Assembly: GCA_900319905.1 (NCBI GenBank)
Contig: ONQB01000032.1
Coordinates: 1 to 34,059 of the forward strand
Length of the DNA: 34,059 nucleotides
From: an uncultured Prevotella sp.
GTDB taxonomy: Bacteria; Bacteroidota; Bacteroidia; Bacteroidales; Bacteroidaceae
Direction of reading: 5' to 3'
Below are positions 16,196 to 24,992 of this stretch, piece after piece. A model generated the notes under the pieces. That model did not search any database. It was not told the origin of the DNA and was given only the letters and a program-made list of their open reading frames with translations. The position numbers were made by a program, and so were the translations under genes. Each line of letters starts with the position of its first letter. Positions within the stretch are counted from its first letter, which is position 1.

Positions 16196-18748
16196 ATGAA
16201 AAAAATCAAAGCCTTCCTCGGTTGGTGCTGGTGCAAAGTGCGTGGCTTCTGGCCTTGGTATAAGGGATTGTACAAGGGTCGCGCCTGGTACACAAAGACC
16301 CTCATCGGCATCGTTTCTTTCTTTGTATTCATCCTCATTTACCTTGGAGCTGTCGACATCAACTTCCTCTGGCTCTTCGGTAAGAGTCCAGGTTATTTCT
16401 CAGGTATCTTAGATCCGCCTACCAACCAGGCCTCCGAGATCTACAGCGCCGACGGCGCGCTCATTGGCAAATATTTCAATGAGAACCGCACACCGGTGAA
16501 ATACGATCAAATCAATCCCGACTTCTTCAAAGCACTTATCGATACCGAGGATGAGCGCTACTACAAACGTCCACGTGGTATGGCTGTCGACGTGGTGGGC
16601 ATTTTTGCCTCCATCAAAGACGCTGTGCTGCGCCATGACGGCCGTGGTGCCTCCACCATCTCACAGCAGCTGGCGAAGAACATGTTCCGCGTGCGCTCAC
16701 AGTACAGCACCGGACTACTTGGTAAGATTCCCGGCCTGAAGATCCTTATCGTCAAGAGCAAGGAGTGGATCATTGCCACCAAGCTGGAGACCGTATACAA
16801 CAAGCGCGACATCATCACGATGTATGCCAACACGGTGGACTTCGGCAACAACGCTTATGGCATCAAGACCGCTTCGAAGACCTATTTCGGAACAACCCCT
16901 GACAGTCTGTCCACACAAGACTGCGCCGTGCTTGTGGGTATGCTCAAGGCCACAACAATGTACAACCCCAAGACCAATCCTGAGAACAGCAAGCGGCGCC
17001 GTAACGTCGTGCTGACCAATATGTACGCACACGGAGACCTCTCGCGTGCAGCATGCGACTCCCTGCAGCAGCTGCCCATCGAACTCCACTTCAAGGTGGA
17101 AGAGAACTATGACGGACAGGCCATGTACTTCCGCGAGGCCATAGCCGACTACCTCAAGGACTGGTGCGAGGAGAACGGTTACGACCTCTACAGCTCAGGT
17201 TTGAAGATTTACACTACGCTCGACACGCGCATGCAGAAATATGCCGAACAGGCAGCCATGAAGCAGATGAAGCAGGTGCAGCAGAACTTCAACAACCACT
17301 GGGGCATCTACCGCAACCAGTCAAAGAACTGGATGCGCATGGCTCCATGGCGTGACGAGAACGGTAACGAGATACCCGGATTCATCGACCAGATTGCCGA
17401 GCGACAACCGTTCTACAAAGCACTGCAGGCCAAATACGCCAACGACCCCGACTCCATACGTTATTACTATAAGGAGTGGGTGCATCCCGTTAAGCTCTTC
17501 GACTACGACAAGGGCACCATCACCAAAGAGATGACGTCGGAAGACTCCATCAAGTACATGGTGTCGTTCATGCACTGCGCCATGGTTGCCATGGAGCCAC
17601 AGACAGGCGCCGTGAAGGCCTGGGTCGGTGACATCGACTTTAAGTCATGGAAATACGACAAGGTGACTGCCGAGCGTCAGCCAGGTTCCACCTTCAAGCT
17701 CTTTGTCTACACGGAAGCCATGAACCAAGGTCTCACACCTTGTGACAAACGTCGTGACGAATACATCTCCATGCAGGTCTTCGACAAGAAGAAAAACGAG
17801 ATGGTGACATGGACGCCAGGCAATGCCAGCGGCACGTTCTCAGGCGACTCCATGCCTCTGAAGAGTGCCTTTGCCAAGAGTATCAACTCCATCGCCGTGC
17901 GCCTTGGGCAAGAGATGGGCATCAAGCGCATCATCGCCACTGCACAGGCCATGGGTATCAAGAGTCCGCTCGACGACGAACCTTCATTGGCACTTGGTTC
18001 AAGCGACGTTCGATTGTTGGAGCTGACCAATGCCTACTGTACCGTCGCCAACAATGGCATGCACCACGAGCCCGTGCTCGTCACACGCATCGTCGACAAA
18101 GATGGCAATGAAGTATATGCCGACAAGAGTCAGTCAGAACAAGTCATCCCCTACAAGAGTGCTTTCCTCATGCAGCAGATGCTGATGGGTGGCATGAGAG
18201 AGCCCGGCGGCACCAGTCAGAGCCTTTGGGGCTACGTGGGCAACTACCGTGACACCGACTTCGGCGGAAAGACAGGTACGTCCAACAACCACTCCGACGC
18301 ATGGTTTGAGTGTGTCTCGCCCAACCTCGTCGTCGGCGCATGGGTAGGTGGCGAGTACCGAAGTATCCACTTCAGAACGGGAGCCTTGGGACAGGGTTCA
18401 CGAACCGCACTGCCTATCACCGGCTACTTCATGAATGCCCTGCTGGCCGACCCGGCGTTTAAGAAATATCATGGTCACTTCCGCAAACCGACCGATGAGG
18501 ACGGCATCACTCAGGATATGTACGTATGCCAGAGCTACGTTGCACCCGTCAAGCACGACACCTTACGCACCGACAGCACAAGAATCATCTCCGACGAAGA
18601 GGTCATCCTGGATGAGAACGGCGAACCTATCAGCAAGCCTGCTGAACAGCAACAGGGTGCGGCCGACGAGCAGAAAGCCAAGAGCGAGAAGAAAACTGAA
18701 AAGAAACATAAGGCTACCGAGGAACAAATCAATCTCGATAACCTCTAA
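16196..18748 (+). CDS. mrcA: Class A penicillin-binding protein (PBP1A-like transglycosylase/transpeptidase)
   Basis: This 850-residue bifunctional peptidoglycan synthase has a basic cytoplasmic N-terminus, one membrane anchor (about residues 34-52), a GT51 glycosyltransferase domain (about 75-275) and a penicillin-binding transpeptidase domain (about 440-760). GT51 motifs are TEDERYY (E118, D119), GASTISQQLAKNMF, and KLETVYNKRDIITMYAN followed by FGNNAYGI. Transpeptidase motifs are S498-T-F-K501, the S-I-N of KSINS, and K692-T-G-T. The tail after about 800 is rich in Lys, Glu and Gln and is probably disordered. In GT51 motif 1 the usual His before the conserved Gly is replaced (K-R-P-R-G), with one extra residue. 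The ACT-domain gene starts 18 bp after its stop. Confidence 0.94.
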   Translation: MKKIKAFLGWCWCKVRGFWPWYKGLYKGRAWYTKTLIGIVSFFVFILIYLGAVDINFLWLFGKSPGYFSGILDPPTNQASEIYSADGALIGKYFNENRTPVKYDQINPDFFKALIDTEDERYYKRPRGMAVDVVGIFASIKDAVLRHDGRGASTISQQLAKNMFRVRSQYSTGLLGKIPGLKILIVKSKEWIIATKLETVYNKRDIITMYANTVDFGNNAYGIKTASKTYFGTTPDSLSTQDCAVLVGMLKATTMYNPKTNPENSKRRRNVVLTNMYAHGDLSRAACDSLQQLPIELHFKVEENYDGQAMYFREAIADYLKDWCEENGYDLYSSGLKIYTTLDTRMQKYAEQAAMKQMKQVQQNFNNHWGIYRNQSKNWMRMAPWRDENGNEIPGFIDQIAERQPFYKALQAKYANDPDSIRYYYKEWVHPVKLFDYDKGTITKEMTSEDSIKYMVSFMHCAMVAMEPQTGAVKAWVGDIDFKSWKYDKVTAERQPGSTFKLFVYTEAMNQGLTPCDKRRDEYISMQVFDKKKNEMVTWTPGNASGTFSGDSMPLKSAFAKSINSIAVRLGQEMGIKRIIATAQAMGIKSPLDDEPSLALGSSDVRLLELTNAYCTVANNGMHHEPVLVTRIVDKDGNEVYADKSQSEQVIPYKSAFLMQQMLMGGMREPGGTSQSLWGYVGNYRDTDFGGKTGTSNNHSDAWFECVSPNLVVGAWVGGEYRSIHFRTGALGQGSRTALPITGYFMNALLADPAFKKYHGHFRKPTDEDGITQDMYVCQSYVAPVKHDTLRTDSTRIISDEEVILDENGEPISKPAEQQQGAADEQKAKSEKKTEKKHKATEEQINLDNL

Positions 18749-18766
18749 ACGACAGATTATCCGACA

Positions 18767-19051
18767 ATGAACAACACCATGACAAGAGCCATCATCACCG
18801 TTGTAGGTAAGGACAACGTAGGCATCATCGCAACCGTATGTACCTATCTGGCCAAGCACCAGATTAACATTCTCAACATCACTCAGACCATCGTTGACGG
18901 ATACTTCAACATGATTATGATTGTGGACTTGACCCAGACGACGGCAACCTTCGACGCCATCAGCACCGACCTCGAAGAGATCGGTAAGAACATTGGCGTA
19001 CAGGTGAAGATACAGTTGGAGGAGATCTTCAACAAGATGCACCGCATCTAA
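18767..19051 (+). CDS. ACT-domain protein, UPF0237 family
   Basis: This 94-residue protein is essentially one ACT domain: RAIITVVGKDNVGIIA (first strand and ligand loop) and, later, NILNITQTIVDGYFNMIMIV. This is the UPF0237 family, small ligand-binding regulators related in fold to the GcvR N-terminal domain; the ligand is not known to me. An internal Met at codon 5 (18779) gives the more usual family start, M-T-R-A-I-I-T, so the true start may be there. It is followed 76 bp later by its habitual genomic partner UPF0210/DUF711, which suggests the two act together, perhaps with the ACT protein sensing a metabolite. Confidence 0.9.
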   Translation: MNNTMTRAIITVVGKDNVGIIATVCTYLAKHQINILNITQTIVDGYFNMIMIVDLTQTTATFDAISTDLEEIGKNIGVQVKIQLEEIFNKMHRI

Positions 19052-19127
19052 ACGGTGCACCGACCTTCGACTTCCATTCTAACGGTCATCGACATTCATT
19101 CAAAAGGATTAAGAAAGGAACTTCAAC

Positions 19128-20528
19128 ATGATAACGGCTTCAGAAGTACTCGAAACCAACCGTATGGTTGAGGAGGAGAACCTCGATGTAAGAACCATCA
19201 CAATGGGTATCAGTCTGCTCGACTGTGCCGACAGCAGTCTTGACGCAACCTGCGACAAGATATACACCAAGATCACCACACTCGCCAAGGATTTGGTGAA
19301 GACCGGTGAAAGCATCTCCCGCGAGATTGGCATTCCTATTGTGCACAAGCGAGTCAGCGTTACACCTGTATCACTGGTGGGCTCGGCATGCTGCCACACC
19401 ATCGGCGACTATGTGCGCATCGCACAGACCCTTGACAAGGCAGCCAAAGAGATTGGCGTCAACTTCCTCGGTGGTTTCTCCGCCATCGTAAGCAAGGGCA
19501 TGACACACAGCGACGAGCTTCTCATCCGCTCCATTCCTACGGCGCTGGCCACCACCGACGTGCTGTGTTCAAGCGTCAATGTTGGTTCCACAAAGACAGG
19601 CATCAACATGGATGCAGTCAGACTGATGGGTGACATCGTAAAGGATGCAGCCGAAGCTACCAAGGATAAATGGTGCATCGGTCCGGCCAAGTTGGTGGTG
19701 TTCTGCAATGCACCCGACGACAACCCCTTCATGGCCGGTGCCTTCCATGGCGTGAGCGAGGCCGATGCCATCATCAACGTTGGCGTGTCTGGTCCGGGTG
19801 TCGTGAAATATGCACTTGAGCAGATGGACCGTCAGGTGAAGATTGACCAGAACGATGAAAACGCGACGGCCAATTTCGAGAAGCTCTGCGAGACCATCAA
19901 GCAGACGGCCTTCAAGATTACCCGCGTGGGACAGTTCGTGGCACAGGAAGCCAGCCGACGTCTCAATGTCCCCTTTGGCATCATCGACCTTTCACTGGCT
20001 CCCACACCTGCCATCGGCGACTCAGTGGCCGACATTCTCAAATGCATCGGTGTGGAACAGCCTGGTGCCCCAGGCACTACCGCAGCCTTGGCCTTACTCA
20101 ATGACCAGGTGAAGAAAGGCGGCATCATGGCCAGCTCGTATGTGGGTGGTCTGTCAGGCGCGTTCATCCCCGTCAGTGAGGATCAGGGCATGATCGATGC
20201 AGTCGAGGCCGGTGCGCTGACCATCGAGAAACTGGAAGCTATGACCTGCGTCTGCTCCGTCGGTCTCGATATGATTGCCATCCCTGGCGACACCCCGGCT
20301 ACCACCATTGCCGGAATCATTGCTGACGAAACAGCCATTGGCATGATCAATCAGAAGACAACCGCCGTGCGCATCATACCCGTCATCGGTAAAGAGGTCG
20401 GCGATACCATCGAATGGGGTGGACTGCTCGGCCGTGCGCCCATCATGCCCGTCAACAAGTTCTCCAGCGCATTGTTCGTGAACCGTGGCGGACGTATTCC
20501 AGCGCCCATCCACTCCTTTAAGAATTAA
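19128..20528 (+). CDS. UPF0210/DUF711 family protein (PFL-like fold)
   Basis: This 466-residue protein matches the UPF0210 (DUF711, 'PFL family') proteins, soluble proteins whose fold is related to the pyruvate formate-lyase/ribonucleotide reductase barrel but whose activity is unassigned. Family-like segments include [44 protein letters not shown], and the C-terminal [13 protein letters not shown]. There is no signal peptide or membrane segment. It pairs with the upstream ACT protein, a linkage I know from other phyla. The purine-rich stretch AAGGATTAAGAAAGGA before the ATG could serve as a ribosome-binding region. Function remains unknown. Confidence 0.9.
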   Translation: MITASEVLETNRMVEEENLDVRTITMGISLLDCADSSLDATCDKIYTKITTLAKDLVKTGESISREIGIPIVHKRVSVTPVSLVGSACCHTIGDYVRIAQTLDKAAKEIGVNFLGGFSAIVSKGMTHSDELLIRSIPTALATTDVLCSSVNVGSTKTGINMDAVRLMGDIVKDAAEATKDKWCIGPAKLVVFCNAPDDNPFMAGAFHGVSEADAIINVGVSGPGVVKYALEQMDRQVKIDQNDENATANFEKLCETIKQTAFKITRVGQFVAQEASRRLNVPFGIIDLSLAPTPAIGDSVADILKCIGVEQPGAPGTTAALALLNDQVKKGGIMASSYVGGLSGAFIPVSEDQGMIDAVEAGALTIEKLEAMTCVCSVGLDMIAIPGDTPATTIAGIIADETAIGMINQKTTAVRIIPVIGKEVGDTIEWGGLLGRAPIMPVNKFSSALFVNRGGRIPAPIHSFKN

Positions 20529-20634
20529 TTTCAAAAGGCAGTAACGATGCTGCGAAATCAAAGCGGCAACCATAAATAATCCTAAAATTTCAAAATTAAA
20601 GGAGCGGCACAAAAGCTATGTCATAAAGATTTAG

Positions 20635-20642
20635 TAATTTTG
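20635..20642 (+). promoter_or_regulatory. Promoter -7 box for rplU-rpmA
   Basis: TAATTTTG matches TAnnTTTG and lies 86 bp before the rplU ATG, giving a leader of roughly 75-80 nt. No TTTG -33 element is obvious. Confidence 0.55.
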
Positions 20643-20685
20643 CAGCCGATTATAGTCCGTGGAGGCACGTATAAGTGATGATTAA

Positions 20686-20709
20686 GGTCATCCGCCTTGC
20701 GGAAAAACC
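20686..20709 (+). promoter_or_regulatory. Possible rplU leader hairpin
   Basis: GGT (20686-20688) pairs with ACC (20707-20709) and CCGC (20692-20695) with GCGG (20699-20702), with a 3-nt apical loop and an internal loop. It lies in the leader 19 nt before the rplU start. Ribosomal protein leaders are often autoregulatory, but this hairpin is small and the role is inferred. Confidence 0.3.
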
Positions 20710-20727
20710 CGTTTATAAATTAATAAA

Positions 20728-21045
20728 ATGTACGCAATCGTAGAGATTAACGGTCAGCAGTTCAAGGCCGAGGCTGGTAAGAAGCTCTTCGTTCATCACA
20801 TGAAGGACGCTGAGGCAGGCAAGACTGTTGAGTTTGATCGTGTACTGCTCGTTGACAATGAAGGAGCAGTAACCGTCGGCGCCCCCACCGTAGAGGGAGC
20901 CAAAGTAGTAGCCGAAGTGGTGAATCCGCTCGTGAAGGGCGAGAAGGTAGTGGTGTTCAAGATGAAGCGCCGTAAGGACTACCGTGTGAAGAATGGTCAT
21001 CGCACTCACTTCACTGAGGTTGAAGTTAAATCCATTAACGCTTAA
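20728..21045 (+). CDS. rplU: 50S ribosomal protein L21
   Basis: This 105-residue large-subunit protein begins [20 protein letters not shown] and ends with the L21 signature region [20 protein letters not shown], which binds 23S rRNA. Length is normal. It is preceded by a promoter-like box and a leader of about 80 nt containing a small hairpin, and is followed 17 bp later by rpmA, the usual L21-L27 pair. Confidence 0.98.
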   Translation: MYAIVEINGQQFKAEAGKKLFVHHMKDAEAGKTVEFDRVLLVDNEGAVTVGAPTVEGAKVVAEVVNPLVKGEKVVVFKMKRRKDYRVKNGHRTHFTEVEVKSINA

Positions 21046-21048
21046 AAG

Positions 21049-21054
21049 AGGAGG
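21049..21054 (+). promoter_or_regulatory. Strong Shine-Dalgarno site for rpmA
   Basis: AGGAGG lies 8 bp before the rpmA ATG at 21063. A full anti-SD match is uncommon in Bacteroidetes, where most genes, including others in this window, lack one; it suggests strong independent initiation of L27. Confidence 0.7.
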
Positions 21055-21062
21055 TAATATTT

Positions 21063-21353
21063 ATGGCTCATAAGAAAGGACAGACCAGTTCTAAGAACGG
21101 TCGTGAATCAGCAGCTCAACGTTTAGGTGTTAAGATTTGGGGTGGACAGAAGATTGTCGCCGGCAACATCATCGTCCGTCAGCGTGGCAACAAGCATTTC
21201 GCTGGTGAGAACGTTGCTCAGGGCAAGGATGATACGCTGTATGCTTTGACAGACGGCGTGGTATACTTCCACAAGGGTGCCCGCAACAAGAGCACAGTGT
21301 CTGTGCTCAGCCCCGAGGCTTACGCTGAAAAGACTAAGAAAGCCGAGGCTTAA
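21063..21353 (+). CDS. rpmA: 50S ribosomal protein L27
   Basis: L27 sits by the peptidyl transferase centre of the 50S subunit. The 96-residue protein has the canonical start [20 protein letters not shown] and the following LGVKIWGGQ and GNIIVRQRG segments. There is no N-terminal extension of the kind that needs proteolytic removal in Firmicutes, so the functional tail is exposed directly. It is co-transcribed with rplU and followed 31 bp after its stop by a hairpin terminator. Confidence 0.98.
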   Translation: MAHKKGQTSSKNGRESAAQRLGVKIWGGQKIVAGNIIVRQRGNKHFAGENVAQGKDDTLYALTDGVVYFHKGARNKSTVSVLSPEAYAEKTKKAEA

Positions 21354-21384
21354 TACAACACAAAACTTATTCCAAACAAACATA

Positions 21385-21415
21385 GAAGCCTGTTTCCGAG
21401 AAGGAAGCAGGCTTC
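21385..21415 (+). terminator. Rho-independent terminator after rpmA
   Basis: GAAGCCTGTTTCC pairs with GGAAGCAGGCTTC, a 13-bp stem with one G-T wobble and a 5-nt loop. It is followed by a moderately T-rich stretch (TCGTTTAT). Placement 31 bp after the rpmA stop fits. Confidence 0.8.
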
Positions 21416-21444
21416 ACTCGTTTATATCAAACCATTTATTTTTA

Positions 21445-21656
21445 AAGGGTGTATCAAATTGAGGAAGTACAGAAGTCAAGAAGTTCGGAAGTACAGAAGT
21501 CGGGAAGTTCAGAAGTTCGGAAGTACAGAAGTTCAGTCAAATGTATAAGTATTTGATAATAAAACCATTATCGTAATGACTGAACTCCCGAACTCCCGAA
21601 CTTCTGAACTTCTGGACTTCTGAACTTCTGGACTTCTCCCATAATAATACACCTTT
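21445..21656. repeat. Octamer-armed palindromic element, copy 2
   Basis: This has the same design as copy 1. The left arm has nine tandem octamers (21463-21534, consensus RGAAGTYC with GAAGTAC variants) and the right arm seven inverted octamers (21582-21637). The core begins AGTCAAATGTATAAGTAT at 21535 and ends AATGACT at 21581; its first 28 bases match copy 1 with one difference, while the rest of the loop has diverged. Outer ends (AAGGGTGTATCAAATT at left, an imperfect inverse at right) resemble those of copy 1. The unequal number of units in the arms points to slippage or recombination. Confidence 0.93.
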
Positions 21657-21667
21657 CAAGCGCTCAT

Positions 21668-23068
21668 TTACTTATGCATGGCCTTGGAAAAACTGGGAAT
21701 GCCATAGCCATACACACTGTCGGGCCAGTTCCATCGGTCGCCACTCCGCCTCACAAGATCAATAATCTGCTTGGCCGTCAGTTCAGGACGGGCCTGCCAC
21801 AGACAAGCCACCATGCCACAGAGTATAGGCGAGGCGAACGACGTGCCGTTGGCGGTGGTCAGGTTTCCTTCACCATTCACCACATACGCTTTCAGCCCCA
21901 TGGCACAGGCATCGGGTTTCACCCGTCCGTCCTGGGTGGGTCCCAGACTGGAAAACGGTGCAATCGTACCGGTCTCATCCACCGCCCCCACCGACAGGAT
22001 GCCAGTAGCGTCGGATGGTACATTCATCTTATGCCATGACGAGGTGCCGTCGTTGCCCATGCTGTTGCAGAGCACCATACCCTTACTGGCAATCATCGCC
22101 GCCGTCTGTGAGATGAACGCCGTCTTGCCATTAAGGTCACGCAGGCGTATGCTCGTCGAGTCGCCGTCCCACTGGTGGTAGCCCAACGACGAGTTGATGA
22201 CATCCACGCCGATAGAGTCAGCATATTCGGCACCCATCGTCCACGAGTCCTCCTCGGCTCTTGTCTCCGTTGGAATGTCCTCAGTACGTATCAGCACATA
22301 TTCTGCCTCGGGCGCCGTACCGATGATGGTGTCAGGATGGTTCATCGCCATGACCGACAACACCATTGTCCCATGATAGTGTTCTTTGAAGATATCGCTT
22401 GTTCTACGTGGCGCAAAGTCTTTCGTAGCCACGATTTTTACATTGCGAAACGCAGGTATTCTGTCTACATTCTTAAAACCCGCGTCGAGGATTGCAATCC
22501 GCATGCCCTTCCCACGAAAACCCGCTTCGTGCAAAGCGATGCCACCCAGTTGATTGATCTGTTGATACCCATCGCCATAACGTCCTTCGGCCAGCGAATC
22601 GGGCATGATACCCGGAGCCACACTCGGCCGTTCGGGATTCTCTGCTACCTCTGGTGATACATACAACCGCATGCAACTGTCCACAAAGGCCAGGGTGCGC
22701 AGCCTTTCGGCCACGTCATCCGTCTGCGATGCCACCATCGCCGTATTGCGCCACCTGCTGGTCCCCATCACCCGCAATCCGTGTCGCCGCAACGCGTCGA
22801 CATAAGCCGGCGACACGGGCAGGTCGGTAGAGTCAATGGCTATGCCCTGCCACTGTCTGCGTAAGATGGCCCGCGGAGAGAGGTAGCGCTGAGGTTTGTC
22901 CAACGTATAGGGAGTACCATGTTTATCGTGAAGATAGACACGATAGAGAAAAGTCCTGGGAGTAGCCTTCACCGATTGCACTTTCTTCTGTGCATAAGTC
23001 CCAAGCGTACCGATGCACACCGTCATCATCAAACACATCAACAACCGTTGTCTTATCATCATTCTCAT
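21668..23068 (-). CDS. Secreted subtilisin-like serine protease (S8)
   Basis: This 466-residue protein has a hydrophobic signal sequence (about residues 5-26, likely cut after T-Y-A) and a subtilase domain carrying the full triad: D195 in IAILDAGF, H232 in YHGTMV and S410 in NGTSFASP, plus the oxyanion Asn N339 in NSMGND. The segment between 27 and 175 may be a propeptide or fused N-terminal domain. The C-terminus (GYGIPSFSKAMHK) lacks the sorting-type tail seen on other exported proteins in this window, so it may be periplasmic, or a lipid-free secreted enzyme by another route. Its ATG overlaps the TGA of the Sel1 gene (ATGA, 23065-23068), indicating coupled translation. The substrate is unknown. 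Confidence 0.92.
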   Translation of the reverse strand: MRMMIRQRLLMCLMMTVCIGTLGTYAQKKVQSVKATPRTFLYRVYLHDKHGTPYTLDKPQRYLSPRAILRRQWQGIAIDSTDLPVSPAYVDALRRHGLRVMGTSRWRNTAMVASQTDDVAERLRTLAFVDSCMRLYVSPEVAENPERPSVAPGIMPDSLAEGRYGDGYQQINQLGGIALHEAGFRGKGMRIAILDAGFKNVDRIPAFRNVKIVATKDFAPRRTSDIFKEHYHGTMVLSVMAMNHPDTIIGTAPEAEYVLIRTEDIPTETRAEEDSWTMGAEYADSIGVDVINSSLGYHQWDGDSTSIRLRDLNGKTAFISQTAAMIASKGMVLCNSMGNDGTSSWHKMNVPSDATGILSVGAVDETGTIAPFSSLGPTQDGRVKPDACAMGLKAYVVNGEGNLTTANGTSFASPILCGMVACLWQARPELTAKQIIDLVRRSGDRWNWPDSVYGYGIPSFSKAMHK

Positions 23069-23382
23069 AGTGTCGCCATAAAATCCTTTATCTCCTCACA
23101 ACGTTTTGCCGCCGGCGCAAAGCCCATGCCTGCCGATTTCTTCCACAGTCTGACAGCCTTTCCGGCATCTTCCACCACGCCCTGTCCTTTCCAATAGCAC
23201 CATGCCAGCAAATACATTGCTTCAGCGTGCTGATAACGCTCGGCATAACGCAGTATGCGGCAAGCATCCTCGTAATTCTCTTCTTCTACCAAATGCTTGG
23301 CACGCTGAACGGCGTGCTCGTAAGTCTCATTGGAGTCTTCGTCATCCGTAAAGCCGAAGAAACTCCGCCACAGATTACTCAT
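23065..23382 (-). CDS. Small Sel1-like repeat protein
   Basis: This 105-residue protein has no signal peptide. Its middle and C-terminal parts (AERYQHAEAMYLLAWCYWKG through AVRLWKKSAGMGFAPA) follow the Sel1-like repeat pattern of paired helices, related to TPR, and usually serve protein-protein contacts. It lies 61 bp after the TPR/AraC regulator on the same strand, and its stop overlaps the subtilase start by 4 bp. The partner is not known; tight coupling to the subtilase suggests a related role, but one protein is likely cytoplasmic and the other exported, so direct contact is doubtful. Confidence 0.8.
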   Translation of the reverse strand: MSNLWRSFFGFTDDEDSNETYEHAVQRAKHLVEEENYEDACRILRYAERYQHAEAMYLLAWCYWKGQGVVEDAGKAVRLWKKSAGMGFAPAAKRCEEIKDFMATL

Positions 23383-23443
23383 ATATCATTAATAAGTTTT
23401 TGTTTTCAGTTTAATCACACACTTGTTTACTTTAAGACGACCA

Positions 23444-24949
23444 TCACTCCCCCACCGGTTCTTTATCGGTCTCTGTCTGTTTGATCCTCACATATTCAGA
23501 TGGCGTCATTCCTATCACCTTTTTGAAGGCCCGGTTGAAGCTCATGGCGTTGTTGTAGCCCACACTTTCAAAGATAGCCTGAATGGTCTGACTGCCAAAC
23601 GTCTCTTTGTCGAGCAGCTTGCGTGCGGCCTCTCTGATACGGTTCTCATTGAGAATAGTCTTGAAGTTACGTCCATACGTCTCATTGATCACCCACGACA
23701 CATAACGGATGTTCGACCCCACCATCTCCGCCAGCTTGTTCAGATTGAAGTCGGAGTTGGAGATGACGTCCACGTCATCCATCACCTTCATTACCTTGCC
23801 AAGCAGTATGTCCTTCTGCCGGTCATCCAAATTGACAGAGGTCTGCGTGGTTCCCGTCTTGGTGGTACGTTGTTGGTCGTTGTCATTGTCAACGTATTTC
23901 TCAAGCAGTCGTTTGCTGTCCTGCTCAGCCTTTTCCAGATAATGGTTTTTCTCAACGAGCAGCTTCTGTGCTTCCGACAACTTACGGTTCTTGCGGTCCA
24001 CCACAATGATGAAAACGAGCAGCCCTACAAGTAGCACCACCGAAAGGACAATCACATATAACTGTGCATTGATGATGCCGTTGAGCGAGTTAATGTGCTC
24101 ATCATTCTTCTTGTTCTCATATTGGAACAACTGTGTGGAAGCCGATGAGAGTCTGTGAAAGTTATACACCGAATCGCACGTACTGCTGTAGAGCTGGTTA
24201 TAGGTCTTGCTCCGCATCGTGTCACCCATCGCCTGATAGCTGTCAGCCAACATCTCGTAAGCATTGGCCAGCAGTTCCTGGCTCTTTACGCGCTTAGCCA
24301 TCTGTTCACACCGCTTCCCATAGACAAGGGCTTGGTCGTAGCGGCCTGTCCTCAGATAGATATTGCCTATCTCACTAAGCTGATAGAGCACAAACACGGG
24401 TTTCATCCGTTTCTTTCTGGCATACGTCAAGGCTTCGTTATGATACCTCAAAGCCTCATCCGGCTTGCCTGCCAAGAGTTGGATGCGTGCTTTATTATAG
24501 ATGAGGAAATACGTAATTCGCTCACCACCGGTATTGTCTTTCTCACTTTCCAAAGCTATCTTGTAGTACTGCTGCGCCTTCTTCAGCTCACCGAGTTTAC
24601 AATAGCACGTCACGATATTCGACACGAAACTAGTCGCAAGTTGATCATGTCCGTTTTCCTTGGCCATATTGTAGCCTTTCAACAAGTAGTGAAGGTTGCG
24701 GTTGTAGTCTCCGTAGTCGAAATAGATGTTTGAGATATAGCCAATACACCGCTCAGCGGTAAGGTCGTCTTGATTCTTCTCTGCTTCCGACAGCGTCTGA
24801 GTGAAAAGGTTCATGGCCTCTGGGAAGCTCTCTGCCTCATAATACCGCAGGGCTTTGTAGAACGTGTCGTTGCTCTTTGGCTGGATAGCCATAACGGCAA
24901 TACCGTTCCATAGCAGAAACAAGATGAGTATATAGATAATTTTCTTCAT
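23444..24949 (-). CDS. Membrane-anchored TPR / AraC-family transcriptional regulator
   Basis: This 501-residue regulator has a signal-anchor or signal peptide (about 1-21), a tetratricopeptide-rich segment predicted to be periplasmic (about 28-285), one membrane helix (about 298-317), a coiled-coil stretch (about 320-355) and a C-terminal AraC-type DNA-binding domain (about 375-490). Its two helix-turn-helix units are visible as FNLNKLAEMVGSNIRYVSWV and the segment SVGYNNAMSFNRAFKKVIGMTPSEY (split here as 464-488). This design is common in Bacteroidetes and resembles one-protein signal transducers that lack a kinase. It stands divergent to the secreted-protein operon that begins at 25320, making that operon a likely target. 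The sensed signal is unknown. Confidence 0.88.
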   Translation of the reverse strand: MKKIIYILILFLLWNGIAVMAIQPKSNDTFYKALRYYEAESFPEAMNLFTQTLSEAEKNQDDLTAERCIGYISNIYFDYGDYNRNLHYLLKGYNMAKENGHDQLATSFVSNIVTCYCKLGELKKAQQYYKIALESEKDNTGGERITYFLIYNKARIQLLAGKPDEALRYHNEALTYARKKRMKPVFVLYQLSEIGNIYLRTGRYDQALVYGKRCEQMAKRVKSQELLANAYEMLADSYQAMGDTMRSKTYNQLYSSTCDSVYNFHRLSSASTQLFQYENKKNDEHINSLNGIINAQLYVIVLSVVLLVGLLVFIIVVDRKNRKLSEAQKLLVEKNHYLEKAEQDSKRLLEKYVDNDNDQQRTTKTGTTQTSVNLDDRQKDILLGKVMKVMDDVDVISNSDFNLNKLAEMVGSNIRYVSWVINETYGRNFKTILNENRIREAARKLLDKETFGSQTIQAIFESVGYNNAMSFNRAFKKVIGMTPSEYVRIKQTETDKEPVGE

Positions 24950-24992
24950 GAAGTGCCCTTTACCTTAATGTGCCGTCTCAACAACGTTGCCA

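Larger units (their letters stand above)
21354..21667. other. Convergent intergenic region, 314 bp
   Basis: The region separates rpmA (plus) from the subtilase gene (minus). It is filled by the rpmA terminator (21385-21415) and palindromic element copy 2 (21445-21656), which ends 11 bp before the subtilase stop codon. No gene is seen. Confidence 0.8.
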
